Below are positions 1 to 8,878 of a DNA stretch of 39,663 bases, piece after piece. Origin of the DNA: Comamonadaceae bacterium (GTDB lineage Bacteria; Pseudomonadota; Gammaproteobacteria; Burkholderiales; Burkholderiaceae_C). A program made the position numbers and the translations under genes. Under the pieces are notes generated by a model. The model was not told where the DNA came from. It did no database searches and saw nothing but the letters and a program-made list of their open reading frames with translations. Location of the stretch: NCBI GenBank assembly GCA_015999985.1, contig JAECRA010000029.1, positions 14,065 through 53,727 of the forward strand, given 5' to 3'. Every line of letters begins with the position of its first letter. Positions within the stretch are counted from its first letter, which is position 1.

Positions 1-783
1 ATCCAGTGGTGTTCGCCAGTTCCACGCCTGCGGTGTGCACGGTGGCAGGAAGTACAGCCACCATCGTTGGCGCAGGTGCCTGCGCATTGACGGCCAATCA
101 AGCCGGTGACGCCAACTACAACGCAGCGCCTGTCGCTAACCTCACGGTGGCGATTGGCAAGCAGAATCAAGCTATTACCGCATTCGCCGCGACGCCAGCG
201 GCACCGGTGTTCGCATCGGGTGGAACGTTTGCCGTGGCTGCGGTCGGCGGGGCATCGGGCAATCCAGTGGTGTTCGCCAGTTCCACGCCTGCGGTGTGCA
301 CGGTGGCAGGAAGTACCGCCAACATCGTTGGCGCAGGTTCCTGCGCATTGACGGCCAACCAAGCCGGCGACGCCAACTACAACGCAGCGCCTGCCGCCAG
401 CCTCACGGTAGCGATTGGCAAGCAAGACCAAGCTATCACGAACTTCGACGCGACGCCGGCGGCGCCGGTGTACGCATCGGGCGGAACGTTCACCGTGGCT
501 GCTACCGGCGGGGCGTCGGGCAATCCAGTGGTGTTCGCCAGTTCCACGCCTGCAGTGTGCACGGTGGCCGCTAGCATAGCCACCATCGTCGCCGCGGGTG
601 ATTGTGCGTTGACGGCCAACCAGGCCGGTAACGTCAACTACAACGCAGCGCCTGCCGCTAGCCTCACGGTAACGATTGGCAAGCAGAGTCAGGTCATTAC
701 TTTGCAGGTCCCTCCGAGCGCCGTCGTATTCGCGCCTGGGGGCACTTTCACCGTGACCGCCATGGGTGGCGCGTCAGCGCTAC
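1..783 (+). repeat. Three tandem 261-bp coding repeats
   Basis: The same sequence recurs at 1, 262 and 523, giving a period of exactly 261 bp (87 codons, in frame). The first two copies are identical over long runs and differ mainly by scattered substitutions. The third is close but starts to diverge after about 560. Because the window opens inside the array, more copies may lie upstream. Strong DNA-level similarity suggests recent duplication or gene conversion. Confidence 0.9.
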
Positions 784-1787
784 CTGTGACCATCACCATT
801 GCTGCAGAGAGTGCGAGCGTGTGCACGTCGGGCGGTACCAACGGTACGACCATCACCATGCTGTCTGCGGGTGACTGTGTGGTCCAAGCGGATCAGGCCG
901 GCAACAGCAACTACGAAGCTGCGACGCGTGCGACACAAACCGTCAGCATCAGCAAGGCGACGCAAACGCTCACGTTTGATTCTCAAGCGGCGCAGGTCTT
1001 GGGGGTAGGCGGCACGTTCTCGATCAATCCGCTGGCCACCAGCGCAAGTCCTAACAGTGGCGCACCCATTGTCTATCGCTCACTGACTGAGTCCATATGC
1101 ACGCTGAGTGGCACCGAAGTGACGGTGGTGAGCAGCGGCACTTGTGACGTGGAGGCCAGTCAGGCTGGGGACGTCAGTTACTCAGATGCCGAAGTAGTCC
1201 AACAAAGCATCTTGATTACCGCGCCCATTACATCCTTCAGCGGCACCACGAAACCCCCAGGTGGTGCAGGTAGCGCGCCGGCCGGCCTGGCTACAGCCAC
1301 GATCTCAGGCGGTGGCCCGCGCTGCGCATTTGATCTGGATCCCGGCAACACAGGTTTTGTTGCTGCGACTGCGCCACCGCCGCCCGGTAGGCTACTCAAC
1401 CAGGGGTTGTTCAAGTTCAAATTGTTGGGATGCGATGCCTCTCCAGTGCGTGTCACCGTGACGTGGCCAACACCCGTCACCGGCTACACCAAGTATGGAA
1501 AAGCTGAGCCGAGCGCTGGCACCAACAGCTACTTTGCACCCACCGACCTGAATATGGCTGGACAGGTGGTCGAATTCACGGTGACCGATGGGCAAAAGGG
1601 TGATGACGACTGGGTCGTCAATGGGGAGATCATCGACCCCTCCGGTCCGCTCGTGTCCGACGGCGGAGCGCCTAACGCCATTCCTACCTTGAACCAATGG
1701 GCCCTAGTGCTGTTGGCCCTGTTGTGTCTGTATGCGGCCGGATATGCGTCGCGGCGCCGTGGCGACGCCGCAGGTGGCACTCGCTGA
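1..1787 (+). CDS. Tandem-repeat surface protein with choice-of-anchor U-like domain and IPTL-CTERM tail (5' partial)
   Basis: The frame is open from base 3, so the true start lies upstream. The visible part is about 594 residues. It begins with three near-identical 87-residue units rich in Ala, Gly, Val and Thr, each with one Cys in a TPAVC motif and a second Cys about 20 residues later. More diverged units follow to about residue 400. The repeats resemble MBG/Ig-like beta modules of bacterial surface proteins. Then comes a region with a KYGK motif, a DGQKGDDDW stretch and NGEIIDPSGP, matching the choice-of-anchor U type. The end carries IPTLNQW (1680-1700), a hydrophobic segment and an Arg cluster, the IPTL-CTERM sorting layout. 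An outer-surface location is inferred. No sorting protease is seen in the window. The stop lies only 5 bp from the stop of the convergent LysR gene. Confidence 0.85.
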   Translation, partial: PVVFASSTPAVCTVAGSTATIVGAGACALTANQAGDANYNAAPVANLTVAIGKQNQAITAFAATPAAPVFASGGTFAVAAVGGASGNPVVFASSTPAVCTVAGSTANIVGAGSCALTANQAGDANYNAAPAASLTVAIGKQDQAITNFDATPAAPVYASGGTFTVAATGGASGNPVVFASSTPAVCTVAASIATIVAAGDCALTANQAGNVNYNAAPAASLTVTIGKQSQVITLQVPPSAVVFAPGGTFTVTAMGGASALPVTITIAAESASVCTSGGTNGTTITMLSAGDCVVQADQAGNSNYEAATRATQTVSISKATQTLTFDSQAAQVLGVGGTFSINPLATSASPNSGAPIVYRSLTESICTLSGTEVTVVSSGTCDVEASQAGDVSYSDAEVVQQSILITAPITSFSGTTKPPGGAGSAPAGLATATISGGGPRCAFDLDPGNTGFVAATAPPPPGRLLNQGLFKFKLLGCDASPVRVTVTWPTPVTGYTKYGKAEPSAGTNSYFAPTDLNMAGQVVEFTVTDGQKGDDDWVVNGEIIDPSGPLVSDGGAPNAIPTLNQWALVLLALLCLYAAGYASRRRGDAAGGTR

Positions 1788-1792
1788 TCGGC

Positions 1793-2698
1793 TTACAGAG
1801 TGAAGTCTTCTTCGATCGAATGACCTTCACTCAAGCCCTGCGCCAATGCCTCGAAAACCACTCTTATCCGCCGCGAGGTGCGCAGTTCGCGGTGGGTGAC
1901 CAGCCAGATCGGGAAGATCACAGGCGGCACGTCGTCCAGCACGCGGACCATGCCCGGGGTTTCGCGGGCGATCTTGTCCAGCATGGCGCCGATGCCCATG
2001 CCCTGGCGTACCAGAGCCCAGTGGGCTACGGTGTGGTCCGAATAGCAGCTGAAGTTCGCTTCGGTAAGGGGCAGGCCGTTCTGGCGCAAGTAGGCCAGGA
2101 ACTGGCCTGAGCGGTCAGCGCCCACAAAGGGCAGATGGGCCGCTTCTTCGGCGCTGCGCGGATGGCCGTGGGTCTTTACCCAGTCTTCAGATGCGTAGAA
2201 GTTGGCCTGTGCCTGGCGGATTAACCGGGCAATCAACTCTGGCTGTTCCGGCTTCACGTGGCGGATGGCAATGTCGGCCTCACGGCGCAGCAGGTCGCTC
2301 ACCGCATCGGACGAGATCACCTCGATCGTGATGCGCGGTTCCTGTTCGCGCAGCTGCCGAACAATCGGGGACAGCAGGTAAAAAGCAACCATGTCTGTGG
2401 CTGAAACTGAGACCAGCCCGCCCACCGTCTGCGATCGGCCAGTAGCTGCCACGCTCAGGGCCTCGGCTGCCGCGCCCATGGCGCGGGCGTGCTCCAGCAG
2501 GTCCAGCCCGGTGGGGGTGAGTGCCATGGCCTTGCCCACGCGCTCGAACAAGGTCACGCCCATGCGCTGCTCGATGGCCGCCACCTGGCGGCTCAGCGTC
2601 GGCTGAGTCAGGCCCAGCTTGCGGGCAGCCGCTGACAGCGAACCGGTTTCAGCGGTTTCCAAAAACGCCCTGAGCTGGTTCCAATCGATTTTGTCCAT
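1793..2698 (-). CDS. LysR-family transcriptional regulator
   Basis: This 301-residue protein has a normal LysR length when started at the ATG giving MDKIDWNQL. The frame is open further upstream, but that extension has no family similarity and overlaps the divergent lipoprotein gene. Residues about 5-65 form the winged helix-turn-helix (TGSLSAAARKLGLTQPTLSR). The rest is the periplasmic-binding-like effector domain, with motifs such as ADIAIR and DHTVAHWALVRQGMGIG. The substrate-domain wording resembles the subgroup that acts on single neighbouring genes. The divergent neighbour is a lipoprotein gene starting at 2853, so the 154-bp gap may hold its operator. The effector is unknown. Confidence 0.9.
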   Translation of the reverse strand: MDKIDWNQLRAFLETAETGSLSAAARKLGLTQPTLSRQVAAIEQRMGVTLFERVGKAMALTPTGLDLLEHARAMGAAAEALSVAATGRSQTVGGLVSVSATDMVAFYLLSPIVRQLREQEPRITIEVISSDAVSDLLRREADIAIRHVKPEQPELIARLIRQAQANFYASEDWVKTHGHPRSAEEAAHLPFVGADRSGQFLAYLRQNGLPLTEANFSCYSDHTVAHWALVRQGMGIGAMLDKIARETPGMVRVLDDVPPVIFPIWLVTHRELRTSRRIRVVFEALAQGLSEGHSIEEDFTL

Positions 2699-2852
2699 GC
2701 ATAAATGTATATCTCCATTGCAAATTTCGGCTATTTCCTGTTGACCTGCGTATGGATAGCATTTCAGTCTTACCTCGTGCCTAACTGTTGCCCCTTCATC
2801 TCCTATGCCAAATCTCACCTGCTTTTCACTTCCGACCCAGAAGTTTCTTCTC

Positions 2853-3899
2853 ATGACAGAGGTCACTGCGCGGCCGGTGTTCCGCTGGGCTTGCCTTGGA
2901 TTGGCCGCCGTGATGCTTATAGGATGTGGCGGCGGCGATGACGACAACGGCACTTCGCCGCCACCCTCCGCAGGGGTGTTCACAGTGGGCGGTTCCGTCA
3001 GTGGCCTGGGCACAGGCAAAACGCTGACGCTACAGAACTCCGGCGCCGACGATTTACCATTGAGCGCGAATGGCAATTTTGTTTTTGACACCCGGCTGGA
3101 CAGGGGCGTGGCCTACGCCGTGACTGTCAAGACGCAACCCAGTGGGCAGCGCTGCACCGTGACGCAAGCCTCGGGCACCGCAACAACCAATGTGAGCGAC
3201 GTGCAGGTCCGCTGCGACAACCTGGCACCAGCCACCTTCACAGTAGGGGGCTCGGTGTCGGGACTGACAGGCTCCATGGTGCTGCAGAACAACATGGGTG
3301 ACGATTTGTCGGTGACCAGCAACGGCGGCTTTACCTTCCTCTCTGCATTGGCTGCGGGCAGTGCCTACGCCGTCACGGTCAAGTCTCAGCCTGCAGGTCA
3401 GAGTTGCACGGTGAGCAACGGCAGCGGCACGGTGGCCTCGGCCAATGTGGGGGCGGTGGAAGTGACCTGCGCCACACCCGCAGTGGCCTTGCCGCAGGGC
3501 GACTGGAAGCAGGAAGCTTGCGTGCTCATTGGCCCTGGTCAATGGGGCCGCGGACTATGGCGCATTGCCAAGCAGAGTGAAACGCGCGCCACCGTCAGCC
3601 TGGGCGTGGCGACGTACACGGATGCGAACTGCGCGGTAGCGGGCCAGATCATCGGCGGGCAGGCCAACGACGGGGGCGATTTCAGGTTTGACCGCACCGA
3701 AGCCACACCCACGCTCAGCGCCTTCTGGGGCAGCTGGACACAGATCACTGGGCAGACTTCGCGCACCGTGTGGGCGCGCAAGGGGGCTCATCTCTGCCTG
3801 TTGGGCGATCAGACGCCGACCGTATTTCCCACAGCGGCCCGCGTGGAGACTTATGTGAACGCCATCATCCCCAGCAAGATCTGCTACACACAGAACTAG
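2853..3899 (+). CDS. Lipoprotein with two repeated beta-type modules and an unidentified C-terminal domain
   Basis: The chosen ATG gives a lipoprotein signal peptide with lipobox LIGC (Cys25) followed by GGGDDD. An upstream ATG at 2805 would put an odd extension before the signal peptide. Two units begin with FTVGGSVSGL at 2979 and 3237, 86 codons apart, and share LQN...DDL, AYAVTVK.QP.GQ and CTV motifs, each with two Cys that could pair. The last ~135 residues form a Trp- and Cys-containing domain I do not recognise. An envelope location is clear; the function is not. It is divergent from the LysR gene and may be its target. Confidence 0.8.
   Translation: MTEVTARPVFRWACLGLAAVMLIGCGGGDDDNGTSPPPSAGVFTVGGSVSGLGTGKTLTLQNSGADDLPLSANGNFVFDTRLDRGVAYAVTVKTQPSGQRCTVTQASGTATTNVSDVQVRCDNLAPATFTVGGSVSGLTGSMVLQNNMGDDLSVTSNGGFTFLSALAAGSAYAVTVKSQPAGQSCTVSNGSGTVASANVGAVEVTCATPAVALPQGDWKQEACVLIGPGQWGRGLWRIAKQSETRATVSLGVATYTDANCAVAGQIIGGQANDGGDFRFDRTEATPTLSAFWGSWTQITGQTSRTVWARKGAHLCLLGDQTPTVFPTAARVETYVNAIIPSKICYTQN
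2979..3485 (+). repeat. Two tandem ~258-bp coding repeats in the lipoprotein gene
   Basis: Units start at 2979 and 3237 with the same FTVGGSVSGL opening and run about 86 and 83 codons. They are clearly homologous at protein level but diverged at DNA level, unlike the young repeats at 1-783. Confidence 0.75.
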
Positions 3900-3937
3900 C
3901 GGTTTTGCTGCTTGCACAAACGCTGCCCTTTTCATTG

Positions 3938-4627
3938 ATGCCGCCCCCCACCATGGCCCCGCGCTCCGACGTCTTACCCCTTTCCATCGCAGCCACTCGC
4001 AAGGCCACTTTCTGGGACCGCATTGCGCGCAAGTATGCGGCTGACCCGATCGCGGACATGGCTGGGTATGAGGCCACGCTGCGGCGCGTGCAGGCCCTCT
4101 TGTCGGGGGATCAGGACGTGCTGGAACTCGGCTGCGGCACGGGCACCACCGCGCTGCGCCTGGCGCCCTCCACCCGGCGGCTGCTGGCCACCGACGTCTC
4201 GAGCGCGATGATCGCCATCGCCCAAGAGAAGCTGGTGGCGCAGCCGACACCTCAACTCAGCTTCGCAGTAGCAGACGCCGACGCGCCGGTGATTGGGCAA
4301 GGCGCGTACGACGCGGTACTGGCTTTCAACCTGCTGCATCTGGTGAGCGATCTCGATCAAGTCTTGGCGCTTGCCGTGCAGGCCTTGCGGCCAGGCGGTT
4401 TGTTCATCTCCAAAACGCCCTGCATCGCCGAGATGAATCCGCTCATCCGTTGGCTCGCCATACCAATGATGCGCGCCATAGGCAAGGCCCCCGACGTGCT
4501 GTGCTTTAACGCGGATCACCTGCAATCGGCCGTCGTCCGGCAGGGGCTTCAGATCCTATCGGTTGAGCGGCATGGCACCCGGGGCAAGGACTTCCGGGTC
4601 TTCATCGTGGCTCGCAAGCCGGCCTGA
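3938..4627 (+). CDS. Class I SAM-dependent methyltransferase
   Basis: This is a 229-residue protein from the ATG giving MPPPTMAP; a second ATG five codons on (3953) is also possible. Motif I, VLELGCGTGTT (about residues 61-71), is the SAM-binding glycine-rich loop. It is followed by an acidic LATDVSS strand, then DADAP and AYDAVLAFNLLHLV, typical of the Methyltransf_11/25 Rossmann fold. The later LRPGGLFISKTP matches the beta-5 region. The substrate cannot be read from the sequence; small-molecule or quinone-like targets are common in this group. It starts 38 bp after the lipoprotein stop and could be co-transcribed with it. Confidence 0.85.
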   Translation: MPPPTMAPRSDVLPLSIAATRKATFWDRIARKYAADPIADMAGYEATLRRVQALLSGDQDVLELGCGTGTTALRLAPSTRRLLATDVSSAMIAIAQEKLVAQPTPQLSFAVADADAPVIGQGAYDAVLAFNLLHLVSDLDQVLALAVQALRPGGLFISKTPCIAEMNPLIRWLAIPMMRAIGKAPDVLCFNADHLQSAVVRQGLQILSVERHGTRGKDFRVFIVARKPA

Positions 4628-4746
4628 GTTTCACAGCGTCACGAGCAAGCCTTGTGTGAAGGCGGGCATTCGTTCGCACCGCCTGTACCACTGTGCCCGC
4701 AGACAGCTGCTTTACCCGTTGAAAAAGTTAATCCATGGAGACGTTT

Positions 4747-5148
4747 ATGAAGCTTCGATTCATCACACCCACTGTCGCTGCGCTGGCACTCCTGACCGGA
4801 TGTGCATCCACCATTGACCAGGCTGGCCTGGAGCAACGCACCGCCCAAGCGATCGGCCGATCCGTCGGCCAGTTCACCATCACGGACCGCACAGAGGAAT
4901 CAGGTGGCCGCATCAACTACACCGTCAACACCCGCGACGGTGAGGCCTACCGTTGCTATCTGTATGGGGTTACCGGCCTGCAGAAGGCGGTGACCTTTGG
5001 GCAGACACCGCATTCCGATGCAATCTGTACTGCCATGGCCGGTGGCCAGAATCGGGGCAGCAAGCAGGCGCCAGCGGCCGCAGGCCAACGTGGTCGCAAC
5101 GCGGGCGGGGAGTGCAATGCGCTACTGCGTGCAGCAGGGCGGTGCTGA
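4747..5148 (+). CDS. Small putative lipoprotein
   Basis: This 133-residue protein has signal peptide MKLRFITPTVAALALLTGC, with the lipobox LTGC ending at Cys19. The start at 4747 is preferred over the in-frame ATG at 4735 because GGAG at 4737-4740 sits at ribosome-binding distance from it. The mature part has a TDRTEESGGRINYTV stretch and four Cys, two of them near the C-terminus (GECNALLRAAGRC), which could form disulfides. The tail is rich in Ala, Gly and Arg. It is an envelope protein of unknown role, with no obvious operon partner. Confidence 0.75.
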   Translation: MKLRFITPTVAALALLTGCASTIDQAGLEQRTAQAIGRSVGQFTITDRTEESGGRINYTVNTRDGEAYRCYLYGVTGLQKAVTFGQTPHSDAICTAMAGGQNRGSKQAPAAAGQRGRNAGGECNALLRAAGRC

Positions 5149-5239
5149 ACATGAAGTAAAGCCCAGGCCAGTGTCCTGAGCTGCTAGTCCCCGCACTCCA
5201 TTCCTTTAGGACTTCACGGGGTGTAGGTGGCGACCTAAA

Positions 5240-6028
5240 TCAGAGGTCCATGTCATAGTCAATCGTCAGCGGCGCGTGGTCGCTGAACTTGACGTCTTTG
5301 TAGATGGCAGCAGAGCGCGCCGTTTGCGCGATGCCAGGGGTGGCGAGTTGGTAGTCCAATCGCCATCCCACGTTATTGGCATAAGCTTGCCCACGATTGC
5401 TCCACCATGTGTAGCAGGTGTCGGTGGTGTCGGGGTGCAGCCGGCGATAGACGTCCACCAGACCGCCTTCGCTCAGCACTTTGGTCATCCAGGCGCGTTC
5501 TTCGGGCAGGAAGCCGCTGTTTTTCTGGTTGCTGCGCCAGTTTTTAAGATCAGCGTTCTGGTGCGCAATGTTCACGTCGCCCATGAGGATGAATTCACGA
5601 TCCTCACGCAAGGCCAGCAATCGGGGGTAGAGCAGGGCGAGAAACCGGAACTTCGCTTGTTGCCGCTCTTCACCTGATGAGCCGCTGGGGAAGTAGCAAC
5701 TGATGATGCTGAGCTTGCGCCCAGGCTTGTCGAAACGGGCTTCCACCCACCGGCCTTCGTAATCGAACTCTTCGTCGCCCAGACCCACGATGACCTCGGA
5801 AGGCTCCTGGTGCATGTAGATTCCAACGCCAGAGTAGCCTCGCTTCTGAGCGTAATGAAACTGGCCAGGCATCTTGCCCACATGGCAATGAATGCCGGTC
5901 ACTTGCTCACTTTGAGCCTTGACTTCCTGGACACCAATGACGTCAGCCTCCAACTGGCTGGCCCAGTCGAAAAAGCCTTTGCTCGCGGCTGAGCGGATTC
6001 CGTTGAGGTTTGCTGTAACTATGCGCAT
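5240..6028 (-). CDS. xth: Exodeoxyribonuclease III
   Basis: This 262-residue enzyme belongs to the ExoIII/AP-endonuclease family, which cuts at abasic sites and degrades one strand from 3' ends in base excision repair. Visible motifs are ANLNGIRSA at the N-terminus, QEVKA with the metal-binding Glu35, GDVNIAH with Asp151 and Asn153, and the terminal SDHAPLTID with the Asp250-His251 pair. All expected catalytic residues are present. I start it at the ATG giving MRIVTANLNG because the family fold begins there and GGAA lies upstream. An ATG five codons earlier (6043) is also possible. It is probably a single gene. Confidence 0.93.
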   Translation of the reverse strand: MRIVTANLNGIRSAASKGFFDWASQLEADVIGVQEVKAQSEQVTGIHCHVGKMPGQFHYAQKRGYSGVGIYMHQEPSEVIVGLGDEEFDYEGRWVEARFDKPGRKLSIISCYFPSGSSGEERQQAKFRFLALLYPRLLALREDREFILMGDVNIAHQNADLKNWRSNQKNSGFLPEERAWMTKVLSEGGLVDVYRRLHPDTTDTCYTWWSNRGQAYANNVGWRLDYQLATPGIAQTARSAAIYKDVKFSDHAPLTIDYDMDL

Positions 6029-6161
6029 TCGCGTATTTTCCATGAAGCTTGGCCGACCTGCGCGTGCGTGGTCAACCCGTGCCCACGCTGCAGCTAGAAG
6101 ACGCGCTGCTGACGACCGAGGAGCCCATAGAGGTGCATCCTGTGAGCGTGAGGGATCTCTG

Positions 6162-6842
6162 TTACGTGGAGCTTTTCGATTCGCCTGCTTTCAGCGTGTC
6201 GCGCATGGCCTGCGCCAAAGGCTGGTTTCCACTGGATGCCAGTCCTGCAATAGCGCCCTCTCTATCAGGCAACTCATGGTGCTGGTTGAGCTTTCGCTTG
6301 CATTCAAGGCGGGTGAGCACGATCTCGATGCCGACGATGCGGCTCACTTGCTCAGCCAAGTAGTCCGCAGGGGCGTCACCCATCTTCCAAGGCTTGGCCT
6401 GATCGCCCTCGTGCTTGCGCGTCAGGCGCGCGACCACCCCTCGTATGAACTTCTCATCGTCTCGCACATGAATCTTGCCATGGGCATGAACCACTTCGTA
6501 ATTCCAGGTGGGTACACGTCGGTGGGTTTCCAGCTTGCCGGGGTACCAGTTGGGTGAGATGTACCCGTCCACACCGCGGAACACCACGAGCACATCCATG
6601 CCGTCCTGGACTTCTTTCCACACAGCGTTGGCACGCGCGACATGGGCGATCAGCGCACCGTTTGTTCCTTGATCGGGATCCAGAAGAAACGGCAGGTGGT
6701 CCGCTTCAAGGCCGTCAGCCGTGGTCCGCACCAACATGCCCAGCGGATGGGCTCTGATGATGCGGTGAATCTCGGTGAGGTCTGATTCTGCAAAATGCGG
6801 GGGGAGATACATGGGGGCTCTGGGTTTTGCTGTGGTCGGCAT
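6162..6842 (-). CDS. PaiB-family FMN-binding regulator
   Basis: This 226-residue protein matches the FMN_bind_2 / PaiB family. Motifs are MYLPPHF at residues 11-17, HPLGMLV, a central YISPNWY and VPTWNYEVVHAHG. The family has a flavin-reductase-like split barrel; Bacillus PaiB was described as a negative regulator of sporulation and protease genes. Most homologues start at the MYxP motif, so the ATG at 6812 is a credible alternative. The ~118 bp between this stop and the exonuclease start hold nothing I can support. The regulatory role here is by family only. Confidence 0.85.
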   Translation of the reverse strand: MPTTAKPRAPMYLPPHFAESDLTEIHRIIRAHPLGMLVRTTADGLEADHLPFLLDPDQGTNGALIAHVARANAVWKEVQDGMDVLVVFRGVDGYISPNWYPGKLETHRRVPTWNYEVVHAHGKIHVRDDEKFIRGVVARLTRKHEGDQAKPWKMGDAPADYLAEQVSRIVGIEIVLTRLECKRKLNQHHELPDREGAIAGLASSGNQPLAQAMRDTLKAGESKSST

Positions 6843-7258
6843 GTGCTATGCCTGAGGCTCTACTTTGCACTCATTTGGGGTTGGTGAAAATGACCAGTTG
6901 TCATCGACATAAAGGCTCACTGCCGAAATGACGTCCGTAGACAACAGCAGGGGCGCGCTGAAGATCGCAATACTTGAGGGTTCAACAGGTGCAGCCTGGG
7001 AGTTTCGATGCAGGCATGTCGACCTGCAAACTCCGATTCGCTGAAAGGAAAGGGGTCGAACTGCCACAGCCTGCTGCTAGACTGTTAATGTGAATTTCAC
7101 TTCAGAGCCTCCCAGTCGGACGCTGGCCTGCGCCAGCGCCCAAAATCTCCGCCGCCCTGCCCACCAGGGCGACGCGATCAAAACACCTTCTGTTGTCGTG
7201 AAGGCCAGCTCCTGCTTTGCTGACTGCGCGTCTACGCGCGCGCTCCGCGTCTTGCCCC
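6843..7258. other. 416-bp gap with no supported gene
   Basis: This stretch separates the leftward PaiB gene from the rightward TerC gene, so it should hold two divergent promoters, although I see no convincing -35/-10 pair. A 73-codon minus-strand frame (6846-7067) has no recognisable family. TerC-family genes are sometimes controlled by the yybP-ykoY manganese riboswitch; I looked for its conserved core and could not see it. Confidence 0.5.
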
Positions 7259-8833
7259 ATGATTGAACTTCTTTCGGACCCGGCCATATGGATCGGGTTG
7301 GCTACGCTTGTCGTTCTCGAGATCGTGCTCGGAATCGACAACCTTGTCTTCATCGCGATCCTGGCCGACAAGCTGCCACCGCACCAAAGAGACAAGGCGC
7401 GTCTGATCGGCCTCAGTCTCGCGTTGGTGATGCGTTTGGGCCTGCTTTCGGTGGTGTCCTGGCTCGTCACCTTGACGACTCCGCTCTTCTTTTTGTTGGA
7501 CAAAGGGTTTTCAGGCCGAGACCTCATCCTGCTGTTAGGCGGTGCGTTCCTGCTTTTCAAAGCCACCTCCGAGCTGCATGAAAGGCTGGAGGGCGTGGAG
7601 CACCTCAACAGCAGCTCCACGGTATATGCCAGCTTTGGCGTGGTGGTGACCCAGATCGTCATTCTGGATGCAGTCTTCTCGCTGGATGCAGTGATCACGG
7701 CGGTGGGTATGGTGAACGACTTGCCCGTGATGATGGCGGCGGTGATCATTTCCATCGGCGTCATGCTTTGGGCCTCCAAGCCACTCACGCGGTTTGTGAA
7801 CGCACACCCCACCGTGGTCGTGCTCTGTCTGAGCTTTCTCTTGATGATTGGCCTTACCCTGGTGGCTGAAGGCCTGGGTTTCCATATCCCCAAGGGCTAT
7901 CTGTACGGCGCTATCGGGTTCTCGATCATGATCGAGGCGCTCAACCAATGGGCCCGTCGCAATGCCGTGAAGAACGAGGCGCGCGTTCCGCTGCGTGAGC
8001 GCACTGCCGAATCCATCATCCGGTTGCTGGGCGGCAGAACCCGTGCAGAGGTCTTGGCTGAAGATGCCAATGGCACGGAACGGGACGAGCAACCGACCTT
8101 TGCGGTAGAAGAGCGCAATATGGTCAGCGGTGTGCTGTTGCTGGCCGAACGCAAGGTGCGTTCCATCATGACCACGCGTGCAGACGTCTCCTGGGTCGAT
8201 ATCGACGACGAAGCTGATGCTATTCGAGACCAGTTGCTGGACACGCCGCATGCCATCTTTCCGGTGTGCCGAGGCTCACTCGATTCCGTGATCGGCATTG
8301 CGCGAGCCAAGGATCTTCTGGGTCAGCTCCTTCGGCTGGGCCACATCGATGCGGAAACGGGCTTGAAGCAACCGCTCTATGTTCCGGAGACCACCTCTGT
8401 CATCAAAGCCATCGACCTGCTGCGGGGAGCGAAAGGGCAGATCGCACTGGTGACCGATGAGCACGGCATGCTGGTGGGCGTACTGAGTCCCATAGACGTA
8501 TTGGAAGCGATCGCTGGTGAGTTCCCGGATGAAGATGAAGCGCTGGAGATCCAGTCCATTGGGCCGAATTCCTGGCTGGTAGCCGGTAGCGCGGACATCC
8601 ATCTGCTGGAGCAGGCGCTGCAAACGGCAGATTTGATGGAAGAAGGTGACAATTTCACTTCAGTGGCCGGGTTCCTGCTCAAGCACTTTGAGCACGTGCC
8701 GGCGGTGGGTGAAATGCTGGTGCACGATGGCTTCGAATTCAATGTGACCGATTCAGATGGCCAGCGAGTCAAGCACGTATCGGTACGGAAGGTCGAGCCA
8801 TTGGATCACGCGTCGATTCAAGAGGAAAATTAA
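7259..8833 (+). CDS. TerC-family membrane protein with CBS pair and CorC/HlyC domain
   Basis: This 524-residue protein is close in length and layout to E. coli YoaE/YegH. Residues about 1-225 form the TerC membrane part, with ~7 helices and the signature LGIDNLVFI near the start plus [13 protein letters not shown], whose acidic residues are thought to bind metal. Residues about 290-425 form a CBS pair ([35 protein letters not shown]). The last ~90 residues are a CorC_HlyC transporter-associated domain. A role in metal ion export or homeostasis is inferred from relatives. The ATG at 7259 ([11 protein letters not shown]) is the family start; the open frame upstream is not conserved. Confidence 0.9.
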   Translation: MIELLSDPAIWIGLATLVVLEIVLGIDNLVFIAILADKLPPHQRDKARLIGLSLALVMRLGLLSVVSWLVTLTTPLFFLLDKGFSGRDLILLLGGAFLLFKATSELHERLEGVEHLNSSSTVYASFGVVVTQIVILDAVFSLDAVITAVGMVNDLPVMMAAVIISIGVMLWASKPLTRFVNAHPTVVVLCLSFLLMIGLTLVAEGLGFHIPKGYLYGAIGFSIMIEALNQWARRNAVKNEARVPLRERTAESIIRLLGGRTRAEVLAEDANGTERDEQPTFAVEERNMVSGVLLLAERKVRSIMTTRADVSWVDIDDEADAIRDQLLDTPHAIFPVCRGSLDSVIGIARAKDLLGQLLRLGHIDAETGLKQPLYVPETTSVIKAIDLLRGAKGQIALVTDEHGMLVGVLSPIDVLEAIAGEFPDEDEALEIQSIGPNSWLVAGSADIHLLEQALQTADLMEEGDNFTSVAGFLLKHFEHVPAVGEMLVHDGFEFNVTDSDGQRVKHVSVRKVEPLDHASIQEEN

Positions 8834-8878
8834 AGCCAAGGCACGCCCCCTGCACATGTTTGGCGGGAGGATGGATTC

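Noticed and set aside
1..783. CRISPR-like regular repeats
   Set aside because: The repeats are 261 bp, in frame and coding throughout, with no short repeat-spacer pattern.
4629..4660. Inverted TTCACA/TGTGAA after the methyltransferase gene
   Set aside because: The arms are only 6-7 bp with a ~20-nt loop and no T run, so neither a terminator nor an operator can be argued.
6049..6363. Plus-strand open frame with plausible codons before and into the PaiB gene
   Set aside because: It starts with TTG and runs antisense through the end of the PaiB gene, with no family resemblance; probably chance in GC-rich DNA.
6846..7067. 73-codon minus-strand open frame ending 3 nt before the PaiB start
   Set aside because: The close spacing hints at coupling, but the protein has no known motif, irregular composition and no clear ribosome binding site. 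I could not support it as a gene.
7080..7258. Possible yybP-ykoY manganese riboswitch before the TerC gene
   Set aside because: The conserved core sequences of that riboswitch are not visible; only the gene association suggested it. A covariance-model search would decide.
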